Assembly (NCBI GenBank): GCA_028681035.1
Contig: JAQUJJ010000075.1
Span: 1-17,348 of the forward strand
Direction of reading: 5' to 3'
Length of the DNA stretch: 17,348 bases
Source of the DNA: Candidatus Cloacimonadota bacterium
GTDB lineage: Bacteria > Cloacimonadota > Cloacimonadia > Cloacimonadales > Cloacimonadaceae
Shown: positions 6,106 through 14,750 of the stretch, piece after piece
How the letters are laid out: each line of letters begins with the position of its first letter
Numbering within the stretch: position 1 is the stretch's first letter
Made by a program: the position numbers and the translations under genes
Notes under the pieces: generated by a model
Database searches by the model: none
The model's input: only the letters and a program-made list of their open reading frames with translations
Told to the model about the DNA's origin: nothing

Positions 6106-8547
6106 ATGAAAGACACTTTTGCAGACAAGCTTTCTCATCTTAGTGTGGAAGGAAATGCAGAGCAGATTGTGCTGCGCTTTATGCAATATCTTAAGTTCGA
6201 ATTGGGCAAAGACCAATACTCTGCCACTCCCATGGATTGCTACCTCAGTTTTGCCTCTGCCGTGCGTACTATCTTGCTGAATAACTGGCTGATAACCCAA
6301 CCCCAGGAATATGCAGCCAAACGTAAAAGGGTGTATTACCTCTCAATGGAGTATCTCATCGGACGCAGCTTGGGTAATGCTATCCTAAATCTTGATATCC
6401 AGAGGCAAAGCATAGCCGCCCTTACGGAAATAGGCTTTGACCTTAGCATGATAAGCGAACTGGAATGGGATGCGGGGCTTGGTAACGGCGGATTGGGCAG
6501 GCTTGCAGCTTGTTTTCTGGATTCACTTGCCACGCTTAAAATACCCGCTTACGGCTATGGCATTCGCTACGAATATGGCATATTTAACCAGCACATCATC
6601 AACGGAGAGCAGGTGGAAAGCCCCGATAACTGGCTGCGCTATGGCTCAATCTGGGAAATCCCGCATCCTGAGCGGCTATTCCCTGTTTCTTTTGGCGGCA
6701 GTGTAACAGAAAGCACAAGCGCAGATGGAAGCCAAACCCCACGCTGGAATCCCGATGAATATGTGATGGCAATGGCCTATGATTATCTGGTTCCCGGCTT
6801 TCAGAATGGCTATGTGAACACCCTTAGGCTTTGGAGTGCAAAGAGTAGCCGTGGCTTTAACCTTGGCTATTTTAACGAAGGGGATTATGTGCAGGCAGTG
6901 GCAGAAAAGAACCACTCCGAGATGATTTCCAAAGTCCTGTACCCCAATGATAATAACATGCAGGGCAAAGAACTGCGCCTGAAACAGGAATACTTCTTTG
7001 TTAGTGCCACCTTGCAGGATATCCTGCGTCGCTTTGATAAAAAGCATGATGATTATCGGCTGCTGCCCGATAAAGCAGCGATACAGATGAACGATACCCA
7101 TCCCGCCATAGCAGTGGCAGAGCTGATGCGCAAGCTGGTGGATGAAAAAGCTGTCCCTTGGGATGTTGCTTGGGATATTACACAACGGTGTTTGGCATTC
7201 ACGAACCATACCATCCTGCCCGAAGCACTGGAGAAGTGGCAGGTTTCCTTATTTGAGCGGGTGCTGCCCCGCCACATACAGATTATCTATGAAATTAACA
7301 AACGCTTTATGTCTGCCTTACAAGTGGATGCAGCAGCCGTAAAGAATCTATCCATAATAGAGGAAGAACCGCTAAGAAGTGTGCGCATGGCGAATCTGGC
7401 AATTATCGGCTCACATAGCGTTAATGGAGTATCCGCCTTGCATACGGAAATACTGAAAACTAAAGTATTCAAGGATTTCTATGCTTTATACCCGAAACGC
7501 TTTAATAATAAGACAAATGGCATCACTCCCCGCCGTTGGTTGATGCTTTGTAACCCTCGTCTTAGTGGACTGATTACCAAGGCGATTGGCTCTTCCTGGA
7601 GGAATGATCTGTTATTATTAGAGCAGCTAAACAAGTTTCAGACAGATAGTTCCTTCCTGGCTGAGCTTGCCGATGTGAAACACCAAAACAAGGAAGACTT
7701 CTGTAAATATTATGCCTCTGTACATCATCATAACCTGAACCCGCACAGTATCTTCGATTTTCAGACTAAGCGCATGCACGAATATAAACGGCAATTGCTA
7801 AATGCCCTTGGCATTATCCACCTGATTCAGCTTATCCGTAAAGGCGTGGATGTGCCACCTCAGAGCTTCTTCTTTGCAGGTAAGGCAGCACCCGGTTATT
7901 ATACGGCGAAGCTCATCATACGCTTTATTTGCGCTCTCGGTGCCTATATCGAGAAGGATAAGCAACTGTCCGAACGCCTCAGCGTGATATTCCTGCCTAA
8001 CTATCGGGTAACTCTTGCGGAGCGGATAATGCCTGCCTCGGAAGTATCGCGCCAGATATCCACCGCCGGAACAGAAGCATCGGGAACGGGAAATATGAAG
8101 TTTGCCCTAAATGGTGCGCTGACAGTCGGCACCTTGGACGGTGCTAACATAGAAATACGTGAAGCTGTGGGAGCAGAGAACTTCTTCCTGTTTGGTATGA
8201 CCGCCGAAGAAGTGCAGAGCCTGAAGGCAGGTGCTTATCACCCCTATGACCTTATGCAGCATAATGCGGATATCAAAGCCATCTTTGCGTTTATCGAGTC
8301 AGACGAGCTTTCTCCCATGTCGCCAGGGATGTTTAAGCCACTTACTGATTTGCTACTGTATCAGGGCGATAACTACTGCTTAATCGCCGATTTGCCGGAT
8401 TATCTGAAGGTAAGTAATGATGCCTCTGCGGTGTATTTAGATAAACAGAGATGGAATAAGATGTCTTTGGCTAACATAGCCAATATGGGCAAGTTCTCTT
8501 CCGATGAAACTATCAAGGAATATGCCAAGGAGATTTGGGGAGTATAG
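6106..8547 (+). CDS. glgP: Glycogen/alpha-glucan phosphorylase (GT35)
   Basis: 813 residues, the usual length of bacterial glycogen phosphorylase. It releases glucose-1-phosphate from the ends of alpha-1,4-glucans using pyridoxal phosphate, in the cytoplasm. Landmarks in order: WDAGLGNGGLGRLAACFLDS (121-140), QMNDTHPAIA (327-336), NGITPRRWL (471-479), KRMHEYKRQLLN (555-566), and EASGTGNMKF (657-666) with K665 as the lysine binding PLP, followed by LNGALTVGTLDGANIEI (668-684). No key residue is missing. The frame stays open upstream to a GTG at 5992, but I choose the ATG at 6106 because AGGAGG precedes it (6096-6101), family similarity begins just after it, and the upstream stretch overlaps the inverted repeat. 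It stands alone; the convergent rfbB stops 24 bp after it and no terminator fits between. Confidence 0.96.
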   Translation: MKDTFADKLSHLSVEGNAEQIVLRFMQYLKFELGKDQYSATPMDCYLSFASAVRTILLNNWLITQPQEYAAKRKRVYYLSMEYLIGRSLGNAILNLDIQRQSIAALTEIGFDLSMISELEWDAGLGNGGLGRLAACFLDSLATLKIPAYGYGIRYEYGIFNQHIINGEQVESPDNWLRYGSIWEIPHPERLFPVSFGGSVTESTSADGSQTPRWNPDEYVMAMAYDYLVPGFQNGYVNTLRLWSAKSSRGFNLGYFNEGDYVQAVAEKNHSEMISKVLYPNDNNMQGKELRLKQEYFFVSATLQDILRRFDKKHDDYRLLPDKAAIQMNDTHPAIAVAELMRKLVDEKAVPWDVAWDITQRCLAFTNHTILPEALEKWQVSLFERVLPRHIQIIYEINKRFMSALQVDAAAVKNLSIIEEEPLRSVRMANLAIIGSHSVNGVSALHTEILKTKVFKDFYALYPKRFNNKTNGITPRRWLMLCNPRLSGLITKAIGSSWRNDLLLLEQLNKFQTDSSFLAELADVKHQNKEDFCKYYASVHHHNLNPHSIFDFQTKRMHEYKRQLLNALGIIHLIQLIRKGVDVPPQSFFFAGKAAPGYYTAKLIIRFICALGAYIEKDKQLSERLSVIFLPNYRVTLAERIMPASEVSRQISTAGTEASGTGNMKFALNGALTVGTLDGANIEIREAVGAENFFLFGMTAEEVQSLKAGAYHPYDLMQHNADIKAIFAFIESDELSPMSPGMFKPLTDLLLYQGDNYCLIADLPDYLKVSNDASAVYLDKQRWNKMSLANIANMGKFSSDETIKEYAKEIWGV

Positions 8548-8571
8548 CTACAAGAGATTTGGCAGAGGGGA

Positions 8572-9645
8572 CTATGTGTTTAAACCAAGACGTTGTTGCT
8601 GGTAGCTTTTGTTCTGGATGTTTTGCCACCACCGCCTGTGTTCCAGATACCAAAGGATGGTCTTTCTAATGCCAGACTCAAAGGTTTCGGCAGCTTGCCA
8701 GCCAAGTTCTCTCTGAATCTTTGTGGCGTCTATGGCATAGCGTAGGTCGTGCCCAGGTCTATCTGCCACGTAGCTTATCAATTCTTTGTAGCTTTGCAGT
8801 TTATCAGAAGGCAGCATTTCGTCCAGCAACGTGCAGATAGTGTTTACTATTTGTATATTCTGCAGCTCGTTAGCACCTCCGATGTTGTAAGTATCACCTG
8901 TCTTTCCACTGCGGATGATGGTATTTATTGCCCGGCAATGGTCGTCCACGTATAGCCAATCTCGCACATTCAGCCCTTTGCCATAAACTGGTAGAGGTTT
9001 ATGTGCCAGACAGTTCAAAATCATTAGCGGGATAAGCTTTTCGGGGAATTGGTATGCGCCATAGTTATTGCTGCAATTGGAAATAGTTACGGGTAAGCCA
9101 AAAGTGCGATGCCAGGCACGTACAAGATGGTCTGAACCCGCTTTGGAAGCAGAATATGGGGAGGATGGATCGTAAGGAGTGCTCTCTGTAAACAGCCCGC
9201 TTTCACCCAGAGAGCCGTAAACTTCGTCCGTGGATACATGATGGAAGCGGAAAGACTGCTTTGCCTCTTCGGACAGGCTGCGGTAATACTCCAAAGCAGC
9301 CCCAAGCAGGCTTGCCGTACCCACCAGATTAGTAGTGATAAAATCCATAGGTGCATCGATGGAGCGGTCAACATGGGACTCCGCAGCAAAGTTAACAATG
9401 GTATCAGGCTGGAAGGCTTTTATAATAGAGGCAATACGAGGTGTGTTGCAAATATCTGCCTGCTCAAAGAAGTAGTGGTTGCCCCCGTGTTCTGTTTCGA
9501 TATCTATCAAGCTTTGCAGGTTCCCTGCATAAGTAAGCTTGTCTATATTCAGTACCTTACCTGTAAACGCAGGCTCAGAAAGCAACAGGTGGATATAATT
9601 CGCCCCGATAAAGCCTGCTCCACCGGTAACTATTACATTCTTCAT
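8572..9645 (-). CDS. rfbB: dTDP-glucose 4,6-dehydratase (RfbB/RmlB)
   Basis: 357-residue extended short-chain dehydrogenase that turns dTDP-glucose into dTDP-4-keto-6-deoxyglucose, the entry step to dTDP-rhamnose and other deoxysugars of surface polysaccharides. The NAD-binding GGAGFIG is at 8-14, the catalytic STDEVYG at 138-144 (T139, D140, E141) and YSASK at 164-168 (Y164, K168). NNYGAYQFPEKLIP (193-206) and NVRDWLYVDDH (226-236) are typical of RmlB rather than UDP-glucose epimerase. It starts 5 bp after the parB stop codon with no strong ribosome binding site, which suggests coupling in the same operon. The usual rmlA, C and D partners are not in the window. Confidence 0.94.
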   Translation of the reverse strand: MKNVIVTGGAGFIGANYIHLLLSEPAFTGKVLNIDKLTYAGNLQSLIDIETEHGGNHYFFEQADICNTPRIASIIKAFQPDTIVNFAAESHVDRSIDAPMDFITTNLVGTASLLGAALEYYRSLSEEAKQSFRFHHVSTDEVYGSLGESGLFTESTPYDPSSPYSASKAGSDHLVRAWHRTFGLPVTISNCSNNYGAYQFPEKLIPLMILNCLAHKPLPVYGKGLNVRDWLYVDDHCRAINTIIRSGKTGDTYNIGGANELQNIQIVNTICTLLDEMLPSDKLQSYKELISYVADRPGHDLRYAIDATKIQRELGWQAAETFESGIRKTILWYLEHRRWWQNIQNKSYQQQRLGLNT

Positions 9646-9650
9646 GGAGA

Positions 9651-10499
9651 TTACTTCAATTTGGCTAAGATACTCTTGAGGAGTTCCAATTCTTCCGGGC
9701 TTTTGTATTCAAGGGTTATCTTGCCCTTGCCTTTGTGTTCCCGGATTGTGGTTTTAAGCCTGAAAAGGGAGCTGAGTTCCTGCTCAAAACTGCGTACAAG
9801 GGCGGCTTTCTTGGGTGCATCGTCATCTTTTTGCAGCGACTCCACATACACCTTGGCTTTTTCTTCCGCCTGACGCACGGTAAACTTGTATTTAACAATA
9901 AAATCGGCAAAGCTCTGCTGGTAATCTGGTTCTACAGAAAGCACGCAGCGGGCAAGTCCCGGACTTAACATCTCGCCTGATACCATGCTAATCACTTTCG
10001 CAGGCAACTTTAACAGCCTAATACTATTGGTGATGGTAGTGCGTTCTTTGCTCATCACCTGCGCTATTTGCTCGTGAGTAAGCTGGAAATCTTCCGCTAA
10101 CGCAGAATAAGCCATTGCTTCCTCTATGGGATTCAGGTCTTGGCGCTGGATGTTTTCTATAATAGCAAGCTGGAGCTGTTCTTTCTTGGAAACGCTGCGG
10201 ATAACCACCGGAACCATATCCAGTCCGGCAAGTTTAGCCGCTTCCAGCCGCCTTTCGCCTGCTATCAGCTCGTATTCTGTAGCACTGGTTTTGGTAACAA
10301 TCAAAGGCTGGATAATGCCATTTTCTTTAATAGACTGGCTAAGCTCTGCCAAACGCTTTGGGTCAAAGGTCTTACGCGGTTGGTAATGATTGGGCTTAAT
10401 CTTATCAATCGGAAGCATTCCGATGCCCAATTGCTGATTTGCACCACTATCCCGCTCTGGAATAAGGGCGGATAATCCACGTCCCAGATGTTCATTCAT
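9651..10499 (-). CDS. parB: Chromosome-partitioning protein ParB (Spo0J-type)
   Basis: 282 residues. Binds parS sites near the origin, loads as a CTP-dependent clamp and works with ParA in chromosome segregation. The N-terminal tag GRGLSALIPE (6-15) is typical of chromosomal ParB and contacts ParA. The ParB/Srx domain carries NHYQPRKTFD (37-46), IKENGIIQPLIV (57-68) and the nucleotide-binding GERRLEAA (81-88), then ENIQRQDLNPIEEA (115-128). The helix-turn-helix spans about 139-165, and the C-terminal dimerisation domain is at about 235-282. An AAGGA site precedes the ATG, and the parA stop codon is 12 bp upstream. No parS palindrome (TGTTTCACGTGAAACA-like) was found in the window. Confidence 0.95.
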   Translation of the reverse strand: MNEHLGRGLSALIPERDSGANQQLGIGMLPIDKIKPNHYQPRKTFDPKRLAELSQSIKENGIIQPLIVTKTSATEYELIAGERRLEAAKLAGLDMVPVVIRSVSKKEQLQLAIIENIQRQDLNPIEEAMAYSALAEDFQLTHEQIAQVMSKERTTITNSIRLLKLPAKVISMVSGEMLSPGLARCVLSVEPDYQQSFADFIVKYKFTVRQAEEKAKVYVESLQKDDDAPKKAALVRSFEQELSSLFRLKTTIREHKGKGKITLEYKSPEELELLKSILAKLK

Positions 10500-10511
10500 C
10501 TCTTGTTTTCC

Positions 10512-11276
10512 TTATTTACTGCGCTCTATTACTTCATTGGCGAGGTTCAGATAGCTCATTGCTCCCGAAGAGCGGATGTCGTATAAAAATATAGGTTTAC
10601 CAAAGCTTGGTGCTTCGGTAAGCTTAATATTGCGTGGGATAACCGAGCGGAACACCTTTTCCTTGAAATAGCGGTGCACTTCCTTTGCCACTTGCATAGA
10701 GAGGTTCACCCGTTTATCGAACATGGTTAGCAGCACGCCAATAATGCCCAGATTGGGGTTCAGATTCTTTTGAATGAGGCGTATGGTAGTGAGTAGCTGG
10801 CTAACTCCTTCCAGGGCATAGTATTCGCATTGAATAGGAACCAACACATCCGTACTGGCGGTCATGGCATTCACGGTTAGTAAGCCCAAAGATGGCGGGC
10901 AATCTATCAGAATGAAATCATAATCATTCAAGATAGGCTGCAAGGCTTCTTTCAGCTTATGTTCACGGGCAAACTCGTGCACCAGTTCAATTTCTGCACC
11001 GGTTAGATGAATGTTACCCGGAACGCAGAACAGGTTGGCTGTATTGGTGGGAAGAATCGTGCTGGCAATGGGCACGCGCCCGATAAGCGCATCATATATT
11101 TGCAGCTCCAGCTTGTCTTTATCTATGCCTACTCCGCTGGAGGCATTTCCCTGAGGGTCAAAATCTATCAGCAGTGTCTTTTTCTCCAACACAGCCAGAC
11201 CGGCAGCAAGGTTCACCGCTGTGGTGGTCTTGCCGACACCGCCTTTCTGGTTCACAATCGTAATAACTTTCGCCAT
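10512..11276 (-). CDS. parA: Chromosome-partitioning ATPase ParA (Soj-type)
   Basis: 254 residues, the short chromosomal type lacking an N-terminal DNA-binding domain. A dimerising ATPase that coats the nucleoid and is stimulated by ParB. It has the deviant Walker A motif KGGVGKTT (11-18, signature lysine K11), switch I DFDPQGN (38-44) and Walker [10 protein letters not shown] (123-131), followed by [11 protein letters not shown] (147-157), all well conserved in the Soj family. An AAGGA site precedes the ATG at 6-base spacing. It lies 27 bp downstream of rsmG and 12 bp upstream of parB, the standard order of this conserved cluster. Confidence 0.96.
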   Translation of the reverse strand: MAKVITIVNQKGGVGKTTTAVNLAAGLAVLEKKTLLIDFDPQGNASSGVGIDKDKLELQIYDALIGRVPIASTILPTNTANLFCVPGNIHLTGAEIELVHEFAREHKLKEALQPILNDYDFILIDCPPSLGLLTVNAMTASTDVLVPIQCEYYALEGVSQLLTTIRLIQKNLNPNLGIIGVLLTMFDKRVNLSMQVAKEVHRYFKEKVFRSVIPRNIKLTEAPSFGKPIFLYDIRSSGAMSYLNLANEVIERSK

Positions 11277-11303
11277 ATATGTCCTTATCTAAAAAGTGCT
11301 TTA

Positions 11304-11945
11304 TTAATGTTTCATTAGGTCGCGTTGTTTAATTCCTATAATCTTGCGTTGTCCCAAATCTGTGTCTGTGCGTTCCAGCAGGATTTGATATTTCAAACCT
11401 TCCAAATCCGCCAGCTTTTGTGCTTTGTAAAACACAGCCATACCGGAAGGTTTCAGCAATCTCCTCAGTGGTGCCAGATAGCGTTCTTCCAGAGCAACAG
11501 CACGGCATACAATGATATCAAAACTGGGGCGTCTGGGGGTAAATGCGTAATCCTCCAGACGGGAGCACACTACTGACGTATCCGACAAACCAAGGGCTTC
11601 CACAAATTCCTGCATACTGTGCGTCTTTTTTTGCACCGAATCCAGCAGCACCATCGTACACTCCGGCACCGCAAGCTTCAATGGAATTCCAGGGATACCA
11701 CCGCCTGAACCGAAATCCAGCACGGTCTTATCTGCCAACTCCAAACATTCTAAGGCAAGCAGGCTGTCAAGAAAATGCTGAATCCAATACTTAACCTGTG
11801 GAGTATTACGGGAAACGAGGTTAACTTGGCGGTTGGTGATGTTTAATAACTGGAAATAATGCTCGAACTTACCCATAAGCTGGGGAATGTCTGTCAGTCC
11901 GATTTCCTTGAGATATTCCTCAAAGCGTTTCTTCTGTTCGATCAT
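11304..11945 (-). CDS. rsmG: 16S rRNA (guanine527-N7)-methyltransferase RsmG (GidB)
   Basis: 213 residues, normal length. A SAM-dependent enzyme that methylates G527 of 16S rRNA; loss gives low-level streptomycin resistance in other bacteria. Seen here: an NRQVNLVSR segment (38-46), HFLDSL (57-62), the SAM-binding loop VLDFGSGGGIPGIPLKL (75-91), LDSVQKKTHS (101-110), and CRAVALEE (147-154). The ATG overlaps the stop codon of the large upstream gene (ATGA). The ribosome binding site GGAGGAG (11951-11957 on the plus strand) lies inside that gene and forms one half of a short CCTCCGGGAGG palindrome. mnmG, the common upstream partner, is absent. Confidence 0.95.
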   Translation of the reverse strand: MIEQKKRFEEYLKEIGLTDIPQLMGKFEHYFQLLNITNRQVNLVSRNTPQVKYWIQHFLDSLLALECLELADKTVLDFGSGGGIPGIPLKLAVPECTMVLLDSVQKKTHSMQEFVEALGLSDTSVVCSRLEDYAFTPRRPSFDIIVCRAVALEERYLAPLRRLLKPSGMAVFYKAQKLADLEGLKYQILLERTDTDLGQRKIIGIKQRDLMKH

Positions 11946-14482
11946 GGTTTCTCCTCCGGGAGGTTACGGATTAATGCCTGAACAAGGAAGGATTCATCCT
12001 GGTTCATGCTTCTTAGCATGGAGTATGCTGATTTGCTGCCAATTTCCCTTAGGGAGCGTGCAGCTATGTAGCGGTAGCGTTCACTGGTGTGAAACGCATA
12101 AGAAGAGAGTATTTGTACGCTTTCTTCGCTATTGATGCTACCCAACAGCGAAATGCAAGCAGTTATATATCTTTTATTTTCCAAGTGTTTACGAATGGGA
12201 ACTATGAGAGTGCTGTCTTTTACACCCGCAATCAGACTCATTGAAGTCTTTGCTTTCAGACTGTCTGCATCGTCCACAAAATCGAAAAGCCTGGCGTGGA
12301 AAGCCGGTACATCTGTCAGGAAGGTTTCCAAAGCACGGTATTCCAAGCCGGAATTAGTGCCCAACTTGTTGTCCAAAATATATGGTAAAGCTTCCTCGCT
12401 GCGGGCTGCAAGTACTTTTCGGGCTTCTCGGACGCGCTTGATGGCACTGCCCACTTCCCATTCTGAGGCAGCGTTAAATACTTCTGCAATAGGCGCATCG
12501 GCAGCCACCAAGGGGGCATCTCCAGCCTGAACTTCTTCTGCGGGAGCTGTGGCACTGTAGATTTCAATATCCCTGCCAATGCCATAAGTTCCTTTCTGCC
12601 AAGTGCTGTCATTGGTCTTGGTGGAATCGGGATATACATCCTTGCCACCCATATCCAAAAACAAGCCAATGCTGCCAGTGGAACGAGCAAAAGCACCATT
12701 ACCATAGTTCTGGGGTTCACCACGTTCATAGCGGTCGTCTCCCTGTTTATCCACAAAGATGCCAACCGAATTGCTTAAGCCTAAGCCGTTACCACCCTGT
12801 ATGGAATATGCATCGTTGCCACTTGCATCTATCAAGGCACCAAAGCCCCAATCGTGACCGGCACCTTCTCCGGGACCGTGGCGGCTGTAATAAGCGTCGT
12901 TGCCGCCGCCATCGTACAGGAATCCGCAGGCAAGATGAATGCCCGAACCCTGCGGGTAGTATATAGCGTTATACACATCGTTTCCGTCTTCGTCTATTAG
13001 CACACCCGTGGCATACCAATAGCCTACACCTTGGGCATAAACTCCGCCTAAGTATTTATCGTTGCCGTTCTTATCATACAGCAAGCCCAAGCCTCCGGCA
13101 AAATCCGGGCGCATACCAAAGCCCATGCCTTGCCCCATACTGCGGTAATCATCGGGCATAAGAGGGGCATGAAAGTACTTTCCCCCGAGCTGATAAACAT
13201 CTGCACCGGAATAATCCAGCAAGGCACCCACTCCGCTCACGCTGCCCAAGCCCTGAGCCATAGTGGTGGCAGAGTAGGTATCGTTCCCTTCCACATCAAC
13301 CAGCATGGCAATGCCCTGCATGGCAGCACCTTGGGAGAATATGCCACTGTGGTATATATCGTTACCTGCATAATCAACATGCAGATTAGTGCCGATAAAA
13401 GAGCTGAAGGCAAAATCGTCATTCTGGTAAAGATCATCGCCTTTTATATCATAAGAAACGCCGTGTCCTAATAGGCTGAAAAACATGTCGGCAGGAGCTT
13501 TGCTGCGGTAAACATCATCTCCGCTATAGTCTATCAACAGGTAAGTGTAGTTATCTTTTCCGGTATTAAGGTTCATTTCGTAGATATCATTTCCAGCGGG
13601 ATCAATCAGCAGACACAAATGGTTTTTTGCAAGCGCAGTTATCTCGTATTGATCGTAGGTATCCGCCACCACCGTGCCAATAATCATCACTCCGTGTTTA
13701 GTTAGCTTTATCAGAGGTTTCCTGTTGGTGTATAATAGCTTTGCTGCGCCTTTTTTCATTACTTGCGTGGCGGCATAGTATTTGAGGGCAGAGAGATATA
13801 AGAAGCCGTGGTTTATTCCTTTAAACATATCTGCAAGTGCTTCTGTTTCCAAGTTATCGGGGCTGGGCAAGGCTCTTTGGGTTAACAGCTTAGCATATTT
13901 CTCTTTGTCTTCACTTTCGGCGAATGTATTAAAAAAGAAAGCGGTTAAAGTGTCCAAACTTGCTTTGGGAATATCGGCATAAGCAGCGGCGATTTCTATA
14001 TCCAATCCGCCTAATACCTTGTTCCAGAAAGTAAAGAGGTCTTTGGGTTTTTTCACCGTTGCATTAAAAATGCTTAGGTAGGCAAAGTAAGCCTCCGCAT
14101 ATACTTCTATCGCATCATCAGTTCCCCAGGCTATATTGGCAAAATGATTCATGCTTACTGCCAAGCCGGCATCGCTGCTGTCTGCACAAACTGCGCGCAA
14201 AGCTCCCACCTGCTCAATACCTGTAAGTGGTTTCTGTAAAGCATTCATGTGCCATGCGCTTTTTTCGCGAGTGGAGAGATCCCAATCCTTCTCAAAATTC
14301 AGGGATTGCGGCAATAACTTGGCTTCAGCCAAAAGCTCTTTTATTTGCATAATATCTGTCTCATTCAAGGGAGAATAGCTGTGGGGAACATCATTCTGCG
14401 TTACTTCGGGAGACACCTCAGCCTGTAAACCAAAGTGAATCAGCAGAATCATTACTGCAATAACGAGCATAGATATCTTCAT
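11942..14482 (-). CDS. Large secreted protein with twelve D-x-x-G-[ND]-D-x-Y repeats and a HEAT-like C-terminus
   Basis: 846 residues of unknown function. Residues 1-21 are a signal peptide (MKISMLVIAVMILLIHFGLQA, split at A21), with no lipobox. Residues 22-290 are mostly helical and unrecognised. From 294 to 617 an 8-residue motif D-x-x-G-[ND]-D-x-Y occurs twelve times (starts 294, 318, 345, 370, 396, 423, 470, 497, 524, 552, 578, 610), usually 24-28 residues apart, with a QG-x-G...G-x-L/F lead-in. One gap of 47 residues may hide a decayed unit. This suggests a beta-solenoid, perhaps calcium-binding by likeness to RTX turns, but that is inference. Residues 665-846 look like HEAT-type helical repeats. 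There is no sorting domain. It leads the rsmG-parA-parB-rfbB operon, overlaps rsmG by 4 bp, and has a clear promoter and a GAGGA site. Confidence 0.8.
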   Translation of the reverse strand: MKISMLVIAVMILLIHFGLQAEVSPEVTQNDVPHSYSPLNETDIMQIKELLAEAKLLPQSLNFEKDWDLSTREKSAWHMNALQKPLTGIEQVGALRAVCADSSDAGLAVSMNHFANIAWGTDDAIEVYAEAYFAYLSIFNATVKKPKDLFTFWNKVLGGLDIEIAAAYADIPKASLDTLTAFFFNTFAESEDKEKYAKLLTQRALPSPDNLETEALADMFKGINHGFLYLSALKYYAATQVMKKGAAKLLYTNRKPLIKLTKHGVMIIGTVVADTYDQYEITALAKNHLCLLIDPAGNDIYEMNLNTGKDNYTYLLIDYSGDDVYRSKAPADMFFSLLGHGVSYDIKGDDLYQNDDFAFSSFIGTNLHVDYAGNDIYHSGIFSQGAAMQGIAMLVDVEGNDTYSATTMAQGLGSVSGVGALLDYSGADVYQLGGKYFHAPLMPDDYRSMGQGMGFGMRPDFAGGLGLLYDKNGNDKYLGGVYAQGVGYWYATGVLIDEDGNDVYNAIYYPQGSGIHLACGFLYDGGGNDAYYSRHGPGEGAGHDWGFGALIDASGNDAYSIQGGNGLGLSNSVGIFVDKQGDDRYERGEPQNYGNGAFARSTGSIGLFLDMGGKDVYPDSTKTNDSTWQKGTYGIGRDIEIYSATAPAEEVQAGDAPLVAADAPIAEVFNAASEWEVGSAIKRVREARKVLAARSEEALPYILDNKLGTNSGLEYRALETFLTDVPAFHARLFDFVDDADSLKAKTSMSLIAGVKDSTLIVPIRKHLENKRYITACISLLGSINSEESVQILSSYAFHTSERYRYIAARSLREIGSKSAYSMLRSMNQDESFLVQALIRNLPEEKP

Positions 14483-14501
14483 TTAATCCTCATTTAGAAA
14501 C

Positions 14502-14530
14502 AATGTAAAAACTATGCTAATAATTGTCAA
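14502..14530 (-). promoter_or_regulatory. Sigma-70-type promoter of the repeat protein-rsmG-parAB operon
   Basis: On the minus strand TTGACA (plus-strand 14525-14530) is followed after 17 bp by TACATT (14502-14507), which matches TATAAT at 4 of 6. The ATG is 20 bp beyond the -10, so the leader is very short and contains GAGGA at 14487-14491. No other promoter is evident within the operon. Confidence 0.6.
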
Positions 14531-14580
14531 ATGCTTTCAAGTATTAGAACAGAAAACAGTATTCCCTTTTAACTCATAAA

Positions 14581-14637
14581 TCGGCGATGTGCAAAGCGAG
14601 TGCGCTTTTAGCCGAAGATATAGTTGCCGATTATATC
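14581..14637. other. Two adjacent hairpins in the divergent intergenic region
   Basis: Hairpin one: TCGGC (14581-14585) pairs with GCCGA (14611-14615), enclosing AAAGCG (14593-14598) pairing with CGCTTT (14603-14608) around a 4-nt loop. Hairpin two: GATATA (14617-14622) pairs with TATATC (14632-14637) around a 9-nt loop. They lie about 50 bp upstream of both predicted promoters and could be an operator, an RNA structure or chance. A 26-codon open frame (14587-14667) runs through them without a ribosome binding site. Confidence 0.4.
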
Positions 14638-14691
14638 AGCCAAAAGCTTAGTTCCCCAGAAGAGTAACTACCGCCCTAAATAAAATATTGC

Positions 14692-14719
14692 TTGACGTCC
14701 AGTTTAGGGTAAATACTAT
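14692..14719 (+). promoter_or_regulatory. Possible promoter of the DUF975-type membrane protein gene
   Basis: TTGACG (14692-14697) and TACTAT (14714-14719) with a 16-bp spacer. The -35 matches at 5 of 6 and the -10 at 4 of 6. The predicted start of transcription near 14726 would place the GGGAG site in a leader of about 25 nt, consistent with the ATG at 14751. Confidence 0.45.
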
Positions 14720-14750
14720 TTGCACCATCATGAAAGTAAGGGAGATACAC

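Noticed and set aside
8548..8571. Bidirectional terminator between glgP and rfbB
   Set aside because: The 24-bp gap shows no hairpin or T-run on either strand.
9651..11276. parS centromere site near parAB
   Set aside because: Looked for TGTTTCACGTGAAACA and close variants by eye; only a partial TGTTTCA-like match near 11309 was seen, without the palindromic half.
12747..12755. Perfect DnaA box TTATCCACA
   Set aside because: It is a single box inside a coding sequence, where it encodes the VDKQ part of a repeat; no cluster of boxes or AT-rich unwinding element is near, so it does not support an origin despite the adjacent parAB.
14688..14750. Upstream in-frame start of the DUF975-type gene at 14688
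   Set aside because: It would start before the predicted promoter; the ATG at 14751 has a better ribosome binding site and begins at the typical N-terminus.
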